Source: Lunularia cruciata
Taxonomy: Eukaryota; Streptophyta; Marchantiopsida; Lunulariales; Lunulariaceae
Reading direction: 5' to 3'
Assembly (NCBI GenBank): GCA_948567375.1
Contig: OX419759.1
Coordinates: forward strand, 48,946,593 to 49,010,592
Length of the DNA stretch: 64,000 nt
Both the position numbers and the translations under genes were made by a program. Of the stretch, positions 41,090-53,858 are shown piece after piece. The notes beneath the pieces are model-generated. The model did no database searches. It saw nothing but the letters and a program-made list of their open reading frames with translations, and had not been told where the DNA came from. How positions within the stretch are numbered: position 1 is the first letter of the stretch; each line of letters opens with the position of its first letter.

Positions 41090-43552
41090 AGTGAAGCAAC
41101 TAAGGCCAACTTCACAAGCCACTCTCAACAATTTGGAGCAAAAGAAAAATGAAAAGTTGAGAGACTATATAGAGAAATTCAAAGCCTGCTAAATCAAGTT
41201 CTCAAGCAAGGGGTCACTTTAGTATACTCGGAGGACTTTCTTTGGAGCTTTGAGTCTTTGCAAAGGAAAGAGGACACAACACATTGGATGAAGTGGTCCA
41301 ATTTTAAAAATTGTACAAGGTGGCAAGGATGAACCCTGTAGGGAGATCATGTTAAAGCTACAACTTGAAGAAACTACCAAAGAAACCTGCATGGACAAAT
41401 GCCTTTGCATCCTTTAACACCGCAAGCATAGCATCATCTTTGTCATCCTCCTCAGAATATATGAGAGAGGAAAGAGAAAAACAAGGTATCAAAGCCCAAG
41501 GTAACCTCAACTCAGCAGGCCCGTACTCAATTGGGAACCAAGTTAGGAGAAACTCATCAAGGAGTTTGCTAACTTCAAGGTGCAAATGGTTGGTATGAAG
41601 GAAAGAAGAAAGTTCCCTTCATATACCAAACCCAATATCTGGTGTATGACAGGTGGGAAGCCAAGACATGCCAACACCAAATGTTTATCTAACCATCCTT
41701 CTTCCTTTGTGCATCACATGGAGTGGTTGCAAGAATTGGAGAATAGGGGTATTACGTAGAGGAAGATAATCAAGCCTTCACAATCCAATAAGTACCTCAT
41801 GTACTACCTCAGCCAACTCATCCCAAAATGCACTCATAAAGTATGCTACGATTGAACTACCAAGAAGGTTTTTCGCTATAGGCAAACTACCCCATTTGGT
41901 GTGTGTTATAACTATGGCATGGCAAGCCATTGGGCATCAAGTTGCCTTGAGCCCAGGTGACCACTCCCAACCATACCATAAAACTTGTTGTGTGGCAACT
42001 ACAAGGCCCCATACAAATACAAATAACATGACAATCTAAAAAGAGAAAAGCATGCTCCCTGTCTCCCAGCCTTTGATAAGGTTTGTACCTTACCCACTTC
42101 CTCCAAAAATGGATGCAAATGCTAACTACTTGAGCTTGGAGAGCATGAAGCTAGAGAAGGCAGCATTGACTGATGACAAAGGATGGCCAAATCTAGAGTT
42201 AAATCAAGCAACAACATGCTTGACCAAGAGGCTTGAGAAAAGTACCTCCTTGGCATACACATTAACATTGACAAAGCACAAGAGTTGAACACAAAGTGTG
42301 ATTGTCTCAAAAAAATACTATTGGATAAAGAGGTGAAGTTATTGACCAAGGCTAAGATGAGAGAGGAATCTGATGTGCTTATGGTCAAGACAAGTCTAGA
42401 TCATCCTGTTGTTAGTCCCTCTATGGAGTCAACCTCCATGTGTTAGAGTATTGACCCTTGATATCCAATAGATACTCAAAAGGAAGTGCAAGACCTACTA
42501 GAAGTAGAGCTATGGAAAATCAACATCACTTAGCAACAAGATAACAAAGATTCCACACCCACAAATGTACTTGATCATGCACTTGCACCTCAACCCAAGG
42601 AGATGGAAGTTACAGTGTCATCTTCAAAGAAACAAATGCAGGCTAAGAATGAAGAAGAATGCTCTATACTAGAAGCTATGTGTCAAAAAGGATTTAACCC
42701 AGTGTCATCTTAGGAGGACATGACAGCCCAACATGTTGGACTAACAAAGAAGTGGAGAAAGAAAGCAAATTCTCTTTTGGGGTTATCCCAGTATGATATT
42801 ATAGCCAACTTGGGATCCTGCAAGATAGATGTCACCTTCAAACAATTATAGGAGGACAACAAGTTGTACAAGAAGCAATTGTCCCTTATGCTCTACAATG
42901 TTATCAGACATAACCAAATGGACCTACTTGCAATCTATAAGATAGAGTTAGAAGACCTAGGGTCTCCAAAAGTGGAAATAGAGATAATTGGCTGAACAAT
43001 TCATTCTATCCTTATTGATTCCGGATCAGGAATTAATGTCATGATGGAGGAGACTAGAGTTAAGTTGGAATACATGACATCAAACCTACTCTATGCATCC
43101 TCAGGATTGTAGATAAAATGCGGAGATGACGGCTGGGAATATTGACAAAGGTATCCATAGTTATTATATGCATAACCTTTGAGGTGTACTACATTATTCT
43201 TTGCCCCATGACCAAGATAGGTTACTTGGTGTTGATAGGATGGACTTGGCTCTATGGTGCTAGTGTTTCAATGGATTGGTACCAATACTATTTGAGTTTC
43301 AAGGACAACAAGTCCTTGGACCTCAAACTTGATAGTATGTGTTGGAAGAAGGTCACAATCATTTGGGAGAACTCTATCCTCAAAAGGAGATTACACTAAC
43401 AATTCTTAGGATAACTCCAAAGACTCCCCAAATAATGATGTGGTGAACTATCTATAGTGCTATGAGATTGACAATGGATAGGAAGACAGTGATCAACCTA
43501 ACAAACTTGTGGAAATCTTGGTACTCTTGGGAGTAAGCTTAGTGATTCATAT
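41090..43552 (+). mobile_element. Ty3/gypsy LTR retrotransposon, 5' part: gag and protease (element 4a)
   Basis: Gag-like phrases near 41130-41190 (KLRDYIEKFKA) are followed by a zinc-knuckle remnant near 41900. A protease patch near 43000 reads ILIDSGSGINVM. The stretch stops abruptly at 43552, where the 3.6-kb insertion begins, and pol resumes near 47180. No 5' LTR was found upstream; element 3 lies head to head with it at about 41000. It is an old fossil with many breaks. Confidence 0.7.
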
Positions 43553-46500
43553 TGTGACAACCCGGCAAATATCACTTTTGCGGTAATCGGGTAAGTAAAG
43601 TTTGTTCCCACAGAGATACTATCCAGAATTGGTCAAATACGAAGTCAAAAGTCACAATGGCAGTTCTTCTTGATGGCTTCTTTAATCTCTCAGGTAGAAA
43701 CTACACCCATAAGAGAGTAACAAGCTCACAATCTTGACAACTTGTCACAAATACACATACATAATCACAACATAGCAAATTCTGTCCAAACAACTCTTTA
43801 TTGTGATGATTCAGATTCTCCCGATAACGGCACTTCACTGCGAAGACCAATTTTGCCTCAGAATTGTGTTCCACCCCTCCACTGAATGCACAACTTCCTC
43901 TATCAAAATTGCTTCACATCAACTTCATGCTGCACTCACCAATGCAGAATACTAACAACACTACAATTCTTCTTAGACCTGTCAAGGCATTGCTCCGATG
44001 CACTTCACTCAGGATCAAACATACAGAATGAAGATCAAGGCTACAGATTCCAACATCCACAAACACATTGACTTGCTCTTCAGAATTCTCCACACACTCA
44101 CAAACACAAACACAAAATTGACAATCGGAATTAAGCTTAAGCAACGAGTATTGAGAACAGCACTTTGCTTTATCTATCTTCAGAAAGTTGAATATTGAAT
44201 AACATTGTACTGCAAATGCTCCACTTAACTATTGAAGCAAACGGCAGACTTGCCTACCTACAGATCCCAAGGGACAATCTATCTCTTCATATCTGCCTCT
44301 TCCTATCTCAAAATTAGTACTTACACCGATCCGATGTCTACCTCATCATCGGTTTCCAAACCCGATGATCTTCTTACTATTTCTCCTCCTTCGAGTATGA
44401 CTGATTCTACTAATTTCTTTACTAATTCTACGACTTCTTCACTACAATCAACAATTGAGCTTACGGGTAATCTATCTACATTCTTATTTCCCGACCCACT
44501 CTTCTCTAATGTGTCAATCTTCAAGTCCGATGATACTTGTATTCCTACTTCTACAACATCGGATTTCTTCTCCACTATCACACTATTCCAAATTTTCTCT
44601 AACTCCAAATTGACTAAATCTAGTCTAAGACTATAATTATTCTCTACCTCTAACATTTTCCTATCTACACGCTCTCTCAACCAAATCAGCAATGTGTTCA
44701 TGTCCACATCCTTGGCTTTTTGCTTCCGAGTCTCCTGCACAAGTAATTTCAACTCATGTAGGCGAGCTTCTTCCAATCTCCCTTCAGCCTCTGTGCTTAA
44801 GATTGCTCTTAATTTCCCTGCAACTTCTCCTACTGACTCTGATTCATATCCTCGAGAGTGTTCTACCTTCAACTCCTCCCGATACATCTTCAACTCGTCT
44901 TTGTCTTCTAGCAGCGAGCATCTTCTTCTCCTCTGCATACTGCATACTCTGCTGTTCCGCGCTCTTGACAAGTTCTCGCAATCGCTCTTCTTCTTCTTGC
45001 CAGGATGCCAACTCTCTCTACCATGCTTGATCTTTTGATGCGGCACTTTTCTTCAAACTTTCCAACTCCTGCTCCATTATGATGGTCGTTGCCTTCAAAC
45101 AAACATTCTCAACGCGCACATCACTCACTTCCTCTTTCATTTTGCTCAGCCACATCGCCTGCTCCTTCAATTCTCCGGCTTGCTTCTGCAATTCCTTCTC
45201 CTTCTCTGCGCAGCTTCCTTGTAGCAGGGTCAGCATTTTCTTTCTCAAGCCTTCCTCCCTCCAAAGTTCTTCAATTTCTTCATTTCTTTGGACTTGTTGC
45301 TCCTGCAACCCCTGCACTTCACTCAACAGATGCTTCACCACCTGCAACTCATTCATCCCCTTCCTACGATCTTGGGCAATTCTCCTCCGATGTTTTTTCA
45401 ACAGCTCGAGCAATGGTGTAACCACCTTCGTGAAATATGTTATCCCACCGAAGTTTTCTTCCTCTTTATTGCCATCTTCGTCTGGAGTCTTCTCCTCCAT
45501 CATTGGCTCCTTCATCCAAAGTCGCAATCTTTGTATCTTCATTGTGTTGGCACGGTCTTGGTCTTGGCCTCTTGAACTCGGCCCCGCGGGATATTCCTCC
45601 TTCTCTTCTGGTCTTGGCTTGTTTGCTATCATCGTCTAACAAGCCTCACTTACTGCTGCCGACTGCTGGACTTCTGGCTCTCCATCACTTTTGCTCCCAG
45701 ACTCCTCACTTTTCAAGGTGAGCTCCTATACTTCCAAGTCCTCTTCTTGCAACTCAGTCTCTTCCTCAGACCCCGATCCCGATGATGCATCTCTTACGAC
45801 TTTTGCTGTCTTCAACATCAGCCGCCAAGTCTTTCTTTGCATGGGAGACGACTTGGCTTCTTCGGGTTTGATGCGCTTCTTTGTCTTTGGACTGGTGATG
45901 TCTTCAATTTTCCACTGTCCCGTCCTCGCAAAGTACTCGTCATTCACTCGAAGATGCAGCATATACTTGCGCTCCTCATCGTCTGCTTCTCGTCTCAAAT
46001 TGGGGTGCATGTGAGACACCATACAATGACGCTCGTCTTTGGATAATAAATTCAGCCTGAAGTAGAAGTGAGCTGCGAACGGTGCAAAATAATGTAGTGG
46101 TGAGCCCATTTGCCAATTCAACACCATCTGCCTTGTTTGGTGATGAAAGCACCTTGCCCAATTAAATGGAACTCCTGCAAACATTTGATGGAAAAAGATT
46201 ACCTGCTGCATGGTCACGTAGGTCGTTTGTTCTGGCTTGAACATGGCCATCATCGCCCCCATGATACTTCTTTGGATCGGGTCCCGATAGGACTCCACCT
46301 TGTAGCCATTTGTAGTTCTCGGAGCAAAAAATGAGTTGCGGATCTCTACCGCCTCCTCTACAGCATCACACTTCCGATAGAAGGTGATCCTTGTTGGCTC
46401 TCCTGCTTCTCTCCCCAATACTAGCTTCCAATCCGACTCAGTCCATCGAGCCGGATTGCCTCTCTTCCCTTCCACCTCGGGACCCTCCTCACAATTACTG

Positions 46501-47175
46501 GCAGCGATCTCTGCCATCACTCCCGAGAAACTGAAATTCTAGTTCCATGCTAAAAATGTAATACGAAGTCTAACCAAGACTTCGATTCTAGCTACTACAT
46601 CTACTCTTCGGATTGCAAAACCTCTCATTGCCAGCACGTTGACCACCTTCTTTGCCATGATTTGTTCTCTCGTTCTATGTTGTTGGAAAATAAGACCCTC
46701 TCCTGGACGAGACACTCTAACGCCCTCAGGGTTCCAAAAAATCTCACTCTCAACGGGCTTTTGGACACGCATTACTGCAAGACAACTACTCAAAGGAATT
46801 GGAAATTTACTCAAAGGATTCAACTTCCCCCTGCGCAGTTGCAATTTTATATTGCCCCAAATCGCAGTCATTTGTTCAGTCGATTTTGTCTATGAATTTC
46901 TCTCTTCTACATGCACTCCCGGTCACTGTCAAGACATGCTTATTTTTCCCCCGCCATTTCTTGAAATGTACTTTCTTGCCACGTAAAGAGGTTGTTAAAC
47001 GGTCTTCATCTTTCATGCGTCTTCCAACCCAAAGATGATGATCTTTGGACTTTTTCCGGCGTACTCCTCTTCCGAGTACCTCCATCATCGGATCCGATGT
47101 CAGCTTCTTTGGCTTTCCTCCAAAGTTACTTTCGCCCATTCTTTGTCCGCAATTTGACTTTCCGTGCTTACTTTG
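43553..47175 (-). mobile_element. unrecognised 3.6-kb insertion with a domain plus coiled-coil coding region on the minus strand
   Basis: It begins at the plus-strand left edge with tgtgacaaccc, the 11-mer also seen at 16376 and 17981, and it splits element 4 between protease and reverse transcriptase. Minus-strand coding stretches are 46520-45726 (264 residues), 45632-45018 (204) and 45046-44321 (241). The first carries an unrecognised globular-looking domain with WTESDWKLVLGREAGEPTRI, YRDPIQRSIMGAMMAMFKPE and FNWARCFHHQTRQMVLNWQM, then an acidic tail. The others are Glu/Lys/Gln-rich and predicted coiled coil. A TATA-like box (aatataaaa, minus strand, near 46850) lies upstream. Coding stretches are far longer and base composition more even than in the surrounding fossils, so the insertion is younger; it looks nearly whole with only a few breaks. 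No terminal repeat pair was proven. It might be a non-autonomous LTR element or a captured host gene. Confidence 0.55.
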
Positions 47176-49800
47176 TCTATTAAACACTACTAACCATAGA
47201 AAAACAAAAAATGTGGGTACCACACATATCAAGGGTATTGTCAAGCTAGATGATTGTAAGGACGTGATTGTGAGAGAAGTGCAATCCCTAAATATTTCTA
47301 AAACATGGAGCCAAGAGGAATGCTAGGCATTTGTTGTGTTATTCAAGGAATACCAAGATGTCTTCACTTGGAACAATGAAGAGATGCCTGGTATCCCTTA
47401 TTGTTTTGGTGAAAATTGGACTGATTTGGAAGAGAAAGCAGAGCTTGTCAAACAATGTTAGTATCACCTTAATCCAAAGTATTTGCTTTTGGTGAAGGAC
47501 AAGATTGATAAATATCTGCAATTTGGTATCACTTTTCTGGTGCTCAATAGTGGGTATCCCCAATTGTGGTGGTTTCCAAGAAAAAGACTTGTAAGATTCA
47601 AGTGTCCTAGGATGTCAAGAAGTTGAATGCTACCACAAAAAAGGATCACCACCCCCTACCCTTCACCACCCCCTACTAAGTGGTAGGACACATGTGCTAC
47701 ATTTTTCTCGATGGTTTTTTGGGGTACAACCAAGTTTCCATTTAGAAGGAAGACAAAAAAAAACACCTTCTCCACAGATTGGGGAACTTATGCTTGCAAC
47801 CAAATGTCATTTGAGCAACACTGCGACAATCTTTCAGCAAATGATGATTGCAATTTTCAAGGATTTCTTATGGAAATTTATGCAGATCATCAACAACTTA
47901 TGTGTCTTTGGTCAAAGAACAGATCAGCTGTTGTTCTTATGACATAATTTTGAAAGATGTCAATTCATTGGATTGTCCTTGCATCCCAAAAGTGCTTTTT
48001 CATGATGACCAAACGGATTCTCTTGGGCCATGAGGTATCATCTTGGGGTGTGGAAGTGGATGCAGAAAAGGTGAAAGTGATTCAGGCACTGGAATGACTC
48101 AAGACTTTGAGAAAACTATGAGTCTTCTTGGGGCACGTGGGTTATTATAGAAGATTCATCACTAACTATGCAGGTACTAGCAGCCCCTCTCATCAAAGTT
48201 ACTCAAGAAATCAATGGAGTATACTTGGGCAATGGAATAGCAAAATGCCTTTGTAGTGATGAGATAGAAGCTAATGGAAGCTCCAGTCATGAGGGCACCC
48301 GACTGGGATAACACTGTATGTAGATACCTCTTCACATGTATGTAGATACCTCTTCTGTAGAAATGGGAGCAGTTCTCACCCAGAAAGATGAGCACAAGAA
48401 AAGATTATCCGGTGTACTATGTCAATCACCAATTGTCTCAAGCTGAACACAAGTACACCACTATGGAAAGGGATGCATTAGGAATGGTATACGCTTGTAC
48501 AAAGTTCCAACACTATTGGGCTATGAATTTTTTTATCATGTCAACCATTACACACTGCAACATCTAGTGAAGAAGGCAGACTTGTTAGGAAGAATTGCTT
48601 GGTGTGTACCTCTATTACAAGAACTCACATACACAATGCAAGTGTAGGAAGGATCACAACATGAGAATGTAGATTTGTTGTCCCAACTCAAAACTGAAGA
48701 GCAGTTGGTAGATCTCAATGATGATTTCACAACGAAAAGATTTTTCATATATCAACCACTTAGAGTATAGGGTATGCGGTAGAGTACCACTATCTTTGTA
48801 CGTTGTAGTGTCTTGATGGTTTAGATCCACAGCAACGAGCGGTCTTTCTGCATAAGATGGGACCCTATCAGGTTAAGGAGAGTATCCTGTTCAAACTGGG
48901 AATGGATGAGGAGCTTAGGCAATGTCTCAAAGCACATGAGGTGGGAGGAGTGATACAATTGTGGGGGGTAACTTTGCTTTGAAGAATACACTAAGATTTT
49001 TTTTATACAATTTAAGCCACCATGTATAAGGATGTGCATTCCTACATCAAGAGGTGTGATGCATGTCAAAGAACGGGAAGACCGACTCCCTCCACTCAAT
49101 GGCCCCTTCAACCCATTCTATCATTGGTGCCCTTTGAGAATGTGGGATTGATTTTGTAGGATGAATCCAACCTGCCATGGGGACTACACTCAGGAGGTTT
49201 ATTTTGGTCTGTACTGACTATGCAACAAAAATGGTGGAAGCCAAGCTACCAAGAAGGACGATGCGGAACTTTTCTTTCACAATGTCATTTCTTGGTATGG
49301 TTGTCCCCTGGAGTTGGTTAGCAATCATGGGGTTCACTTCAGCAAAGATTTGATCAAATCTCTAACAGTGTATTTCAATCAAGCACAAGAAAACTACCCC
49401 CTACAATCCGAAAGCCAACAGATTGACCAAGAAGGCAAATAGACTGTTGTGAAAAATCTTGAACAAGGTCATGATCAATTATGCGTTTGATTGGGACACC
49501 AAACTACAAGCAGCATTATGGGCCTAGAGAACCAAAAAAAAATCAACACAAAGCAGACCCCCTACTTTCTCACACATGGGTTACATCCAGTCTTAGTTTT
49601 ACCTGGTGGAGTTTGAGATCCCTACCTACCGAATCCTCTCTGAAGACTGAAGACCGAAGACAGTCAAGAGATCTGACTACAATAGCTGATATCCTGGATG
49701 AGAAACGAGCTCACTCTTACACACACTGTGCAATAAACAAAGACGGAAGGAGTACCGTGACAAACACATACGCCCAGTACAATTAACTAAGGGTGACACA
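47176..49800 (+). mobile_element. Ty3/gypsy LTR retrotransposon, 3' part: reverse transcriptase, RNase H, integrase (element 4b)
   Basis: A pol phrase near 47330-47400 (LFKEYQDVFTW) opens this part. Reverse transcriptase motifs appear at about 47560-48180, RNase H at about 48180-48700 with ERDALGMVYACTKFQHYW, and integrase at about 48960-49790 with a zinc-binding patch (CDACQRTGRP). No 3' LTR follows; host DNA upstream of peroxidase B begins near 49800. It continues element 4a across the 3.6-kb insertion. It is an old fossil with many breaks. Confidence 0.75.
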
Positions 49801-50144
49801 TAGTTCCCATTCTACATGTGTAACTTGGCTCTGCAATTTAATGGTCCAGTTGCAATTGCAGGACATAACTTGAAATGGACTTGCACATGTACAGCATGCA
49901 TACTTTCAGTGTGCTGTCGGTATACTGGTCATGACATTCTCTAACCTCTTTTTCTCATATGTTGATTGATTTTCTGTTTAACAGGAAGGTGGCTTTGACC
50001 ATCAGATTCTGTGGTGGATGAGCTATCTTCGGCTGGGTCAGGGATTCTTGGGTTGAAGATTGGGATCTGCACAACAACACATTCACGAGCATCTCCACAG
50101 TGGCCTCTGCAGATGTTTTGCGTTCTGGCTTGCCACAGTTACGC
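49801..50144 (+). other. upstream region of peroxidase copy B
   Basis: This is unique host-like DNA between the retroelement and the peroxidase start codon at 50145. No convincing TATA box or other control element stands out by eye. Confidence 0.4.
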
Positions 50145-51950
50145 ATGCGTGTAATGGCACATATGATTTTCCTCCTGGGAGTGGCAGCAGTTCTTTCAAA
50201 TGCTGAACTTTCACTGAATTTCTACGATCAAACTTGTCCACAGGCGACAACCGTCGTCAAACAAAAAGTGGACGCAATTGTGGAAGCAGATTGGGAATTG
50301 GCTGCAGGTCTTATGCGTTTGCACTTTCGTGATTGCTTCGTCGGAGTAAGTGACAAGTTATCTTGCAACTGGAATTGGCTTTTCTATTACAAACTGGCCA
50401 TTGAAAAACTTGCGGGACAACGAAAATTTGCTTGTGAAGTGGCGATGCCAGGCAAGACCTGCAACAACTGCATAAGGAAAGTCCTGCAGCTGCACATCAT
50501 TCCTTTCTATTATTCGCAGTTCACTTTCAGACCATCTTATAATTAGTCATACGGATTGTGAGGACAACTATCATGGTAACAACCTCGCGTGGTTACCACT
50601 CCCATATTATTCAGAAACTACAGAGTGGACTAACATAAAGTGCAAACTTCACCGTCCTTCTTTATATTTATGAATGGAATTTGAAATTTATGTGCAGGGT
50701 GGTGATGGATCTGTGCTTCTCAAATCAACCGAAACGCTGGTGGCTGAGAAAGATGCACTACTAAACAAGGGTTTTTTGAGAACAGATCGATGAGATCAAA
50801 ATGCAACTGGAATGCGAATGCCCTGGGGTGGTTTCATGTGCTGATATCCTGGCTCCGGTAGCCCGAGATGCAACCGCCAAGGTACCCTCACTCAATTTTA
50901 CATTTGTCCACAAAGCGCACGTACTTGCACATAGAGTTCTCACTACCATAGGACTTTCTCATGCATTCCAACGTATTTGTGAACTCAAAGTACCAACCGA
51001 TTGCAAGCTTTTCAGATTATGAGGACAAAGCAGAAACGTTATATACTTATTGCTTCGACCTTGACTAATATACAGGTTGGTGGCTGGGCCTGGCCGGTAT
51101 TCTTGGGTCGAGTCGACGGAGCTGTCTCAATTGCCGAACAGGTGAATAGCAGCTTGCCAAAAGGTACCGACGATTTTGCTCAGCTGGTAGCGACGTTCAC
51201 CACAGTTGGACTTGATGCACGGGACATGATCATTCTCTCAGGTAAAGAACCACGACAGAACATGTCAGTTCAGTGAATTTTGTGCTACCTTTAGTGCTTT
51301 TCCAAAATCATGCAGGTTTGTGTTCTTCAGACCTACTGTACTCCAAAACCCAAGCTGATCGTGAAGAAATTACTTTGTAGTTTCGCGATTTTTCTTCTAA
51401 ACTCGATTTGATCTGCGATGAATCCAAAAGGTCGATTCAGATCCTCTTCACAAACAAACTTTGATGTCGCGGTTAACCTTCATTACTAAGCTTCATACTT
51501 GCTATGCACACAGGTGGACACTCCATCGGACAGTTCCATTGCATAACATTCCTCCAGAGGCTGTACAACTTTGATGGTCAAAATAACACAGATCCTTCGC
51601 TCGACGCCGCATTTGCTTCCTGGCTCAAGACTCGTTGCCCTGAAATCCAGCCTCTCAACTTCATGGCTTCGGACTCCACTAACGGCACATTTAATTCTAC
51701 GTATTACTTGGATCTTTTGACAAACAAGGGACTCCTTGAATCAGACGTGACGCTCATGAGCGATCCGTTGGGTGTACAGTACGCGATCAAGGCAGTGCAA
51801 GATTCTAAGTCGTTTCTCTACGACTTCGGATGGCCATGATAAAAATGGGCAACATCCAAACGGCGGATCCATATGGTTGGAGGAAGCACTGCGCTGTTAT
51901 CAAACCCTGCTTCTATTGAGATTGACTCTAGATCTGGCCACCGGTCATTC
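50145..51950 (+). pseudogene. class III peroxidase copy B, nearly full length, two frame breaks
   Basis: The start at 50145 gives a signal peptide (MRVMAHMIFLLGVAAVLSNA) directly before ELSLNFYDQTCP, the usual mature start. Exons: 50145-50345, 50698-50881, 51076-51241, 51514 to about 51950, all with GT..AG introns. Exon 1 keeps the distal haem motif RLHFRDCFVG. Exon 2 keeps [14 protein letters not shown] but lacks 8 bases relative to copy C before DEIK, breaking the frame. Exon 3 has LGRVDG. Exon 4 has GGHSIGQFHC with the proximal His, then a second frame break near 51830, after which the expected AMIKMGNIQT tail appears in another frame. The usual GCDGS reads GGDGS, losing a Cys that normally forms a disulfide. 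The family is secreted and oxidises phenolics in the wall. Lesions are few, so inactivation is recent or sequencing errors play a part. Confidence 0.85.
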
Positions 51951-52585
51951 TTCAGTGCAAATCTAGAGTACATGTGTGTAAATGCATATGCCATTCCGAA
52001 TCTTTATCTGGATCCGCAAGAAGCTAGCAAAACATAGCAGTAGCCTAACTCTCGGGTATCTTTGTAAGCACGTGACACACATCTATAGCGAATATCAGTT
52101 GTTGAATAACATTTCGAGTTCTAAGTCCGGATCCATTCATCCGATTGGTTGAATCCATAAATGGTGCAGGAGCACTTTATCTAACATCTTAGCTAGCTAT
52201 GGCACAACTTACTGCACGTAGACAAGGTTCTGGTTTGGCAAATCGGAATGATGTACATAAGTCAGTCTTGTAGTCGACACCAGTTTATTACTCTAACATG
52301 ATGCTATCAGAAATAGAAAGATATTAATACAAGTTTGATGTTTTTGGGAGTCAATTATCTTAGTATGGAGCTAGAACTTCTGGTTGTGGATCATGCACAT
52401 TTGGCCATTGCCTTGCATTGTAGAGCTTGTAATAAAGCCAGGTCAGCGCCAAAAGAGTGCGGCCACCTTATGCTCTTATGTTTTCTTTTGAGCTTGATCT
52501 GATCTGTCACAAGCTGCCCCATTGACGTATGTGATAAGTGTATAGTAACATTGTCAATACTGACAGATTTTATTGCTTATAGATT

Positions 52586-52950
52586 ATGAGTAGATATCAC
52601 TCATTGTTGATATTGAGAAAATTTGCTCTGTTGTTTGTAGTACTGTATTCGTTTCTCCGGGTCACAAGCTGTGACCAGAATCTCACAAAAGAACACGCAC
52701 TTGCTAAAAGAAGCCCAAAGAACGTCCGCGCATGGTTGTTGAAGATCTTTAGATTTCAGAGCACTTCAAGTTGGAAAGCACGTGACACTGCAAAGCATTA
52801 GACCGTCGTCGCCGTGAGCTGAAATTTTCAATTGGATCTCCGGGGTACAGGGTTCTTAAACGAAAACTTTCAAATGGGACTGTTCATCATCTTCAAACGT
52901 TAAGTTTGCCAATCCAGCGTCTCAATGCATTCTTTGTATCTCCAGTCCAG
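52586..52950 (+). CDS. short secreted-peptide-like gene, unrecognised
   Basis: An ATG at 52586 opens a 71-codon frame to 52801. Its N-terminus looks like a signal peptide: basic start, hydrophobic core FALLFVVLYSFLRV, and a possible cleavage after TSC. The rest is basic, includes a dibasic KR site and ends at a stop codon. A second frame at about 52800-52950 (DRRRRELKFSI, HHLQTLSLP, QRLNAFFVSP) is also recognisable in the duplicate at 3740-3922, suggesting that both stretches belong to one precursor joined by an intron or split by an old shift. The duplicate has lost its ATG. No Cys-rich pattern or known plant peptide family was recognised. It lies between peroxidases B and C. Confidence 0.4.
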
Positions 52951-53489
52951 ACATGAAGTTCACAACTTTACCCTACACTTTGAAGCCTCAATTGCATGGT
53001 AATGGGATATCGTTTCCTGTTTGTGTACTCCAACTGAGAATTAAAGAATATTTAATGACAGAATTTTATCTGTGTTGTTATGAAAGGCGTGCGTTGATTG
53101 CAGCTTCTGTTTTATTGTTAATTTCTTGTCAGATCCAAGATTTTGGCGCAAAGTAAATTGAAGTTAAGTCAGGATCTGATCCGAAGGAATTGGTGGCACT
53201 GATCTTGTATTCCTTTGCCAGTGCAGCAAAGTCTTTTAGAATTACGACACCGTTGTAGATCATTTGAAGAACTAGTCTTCCCGATTAATCTGACTTGAAT
53301 AAGCTGCCCAGTTTCAGCGATATTCCTCTGTATATCGCTGACTCCAACCCGACTCATGAATGAGTATGACTTCTTACAAAGAAGCGTTGTAATAGAGATC
53401 AGGAACCTGAACAATCAAATCAACAGGATAGCGTTAGAGGGGACCTGCATCCATACCGGATGATAAGAATTTATGTCCCGCATGTGTGA

Positions 53490-53858
<369 letters not shown>

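Noticed and set aside
44692-45721. Plus-strand open frames opposite the coiled-coil stretches
   Set aside because: They are the antisense of the Glu/Lys-rich minus-strand coding stretches and read as Ser/Leu/Cys-rich low complexity.
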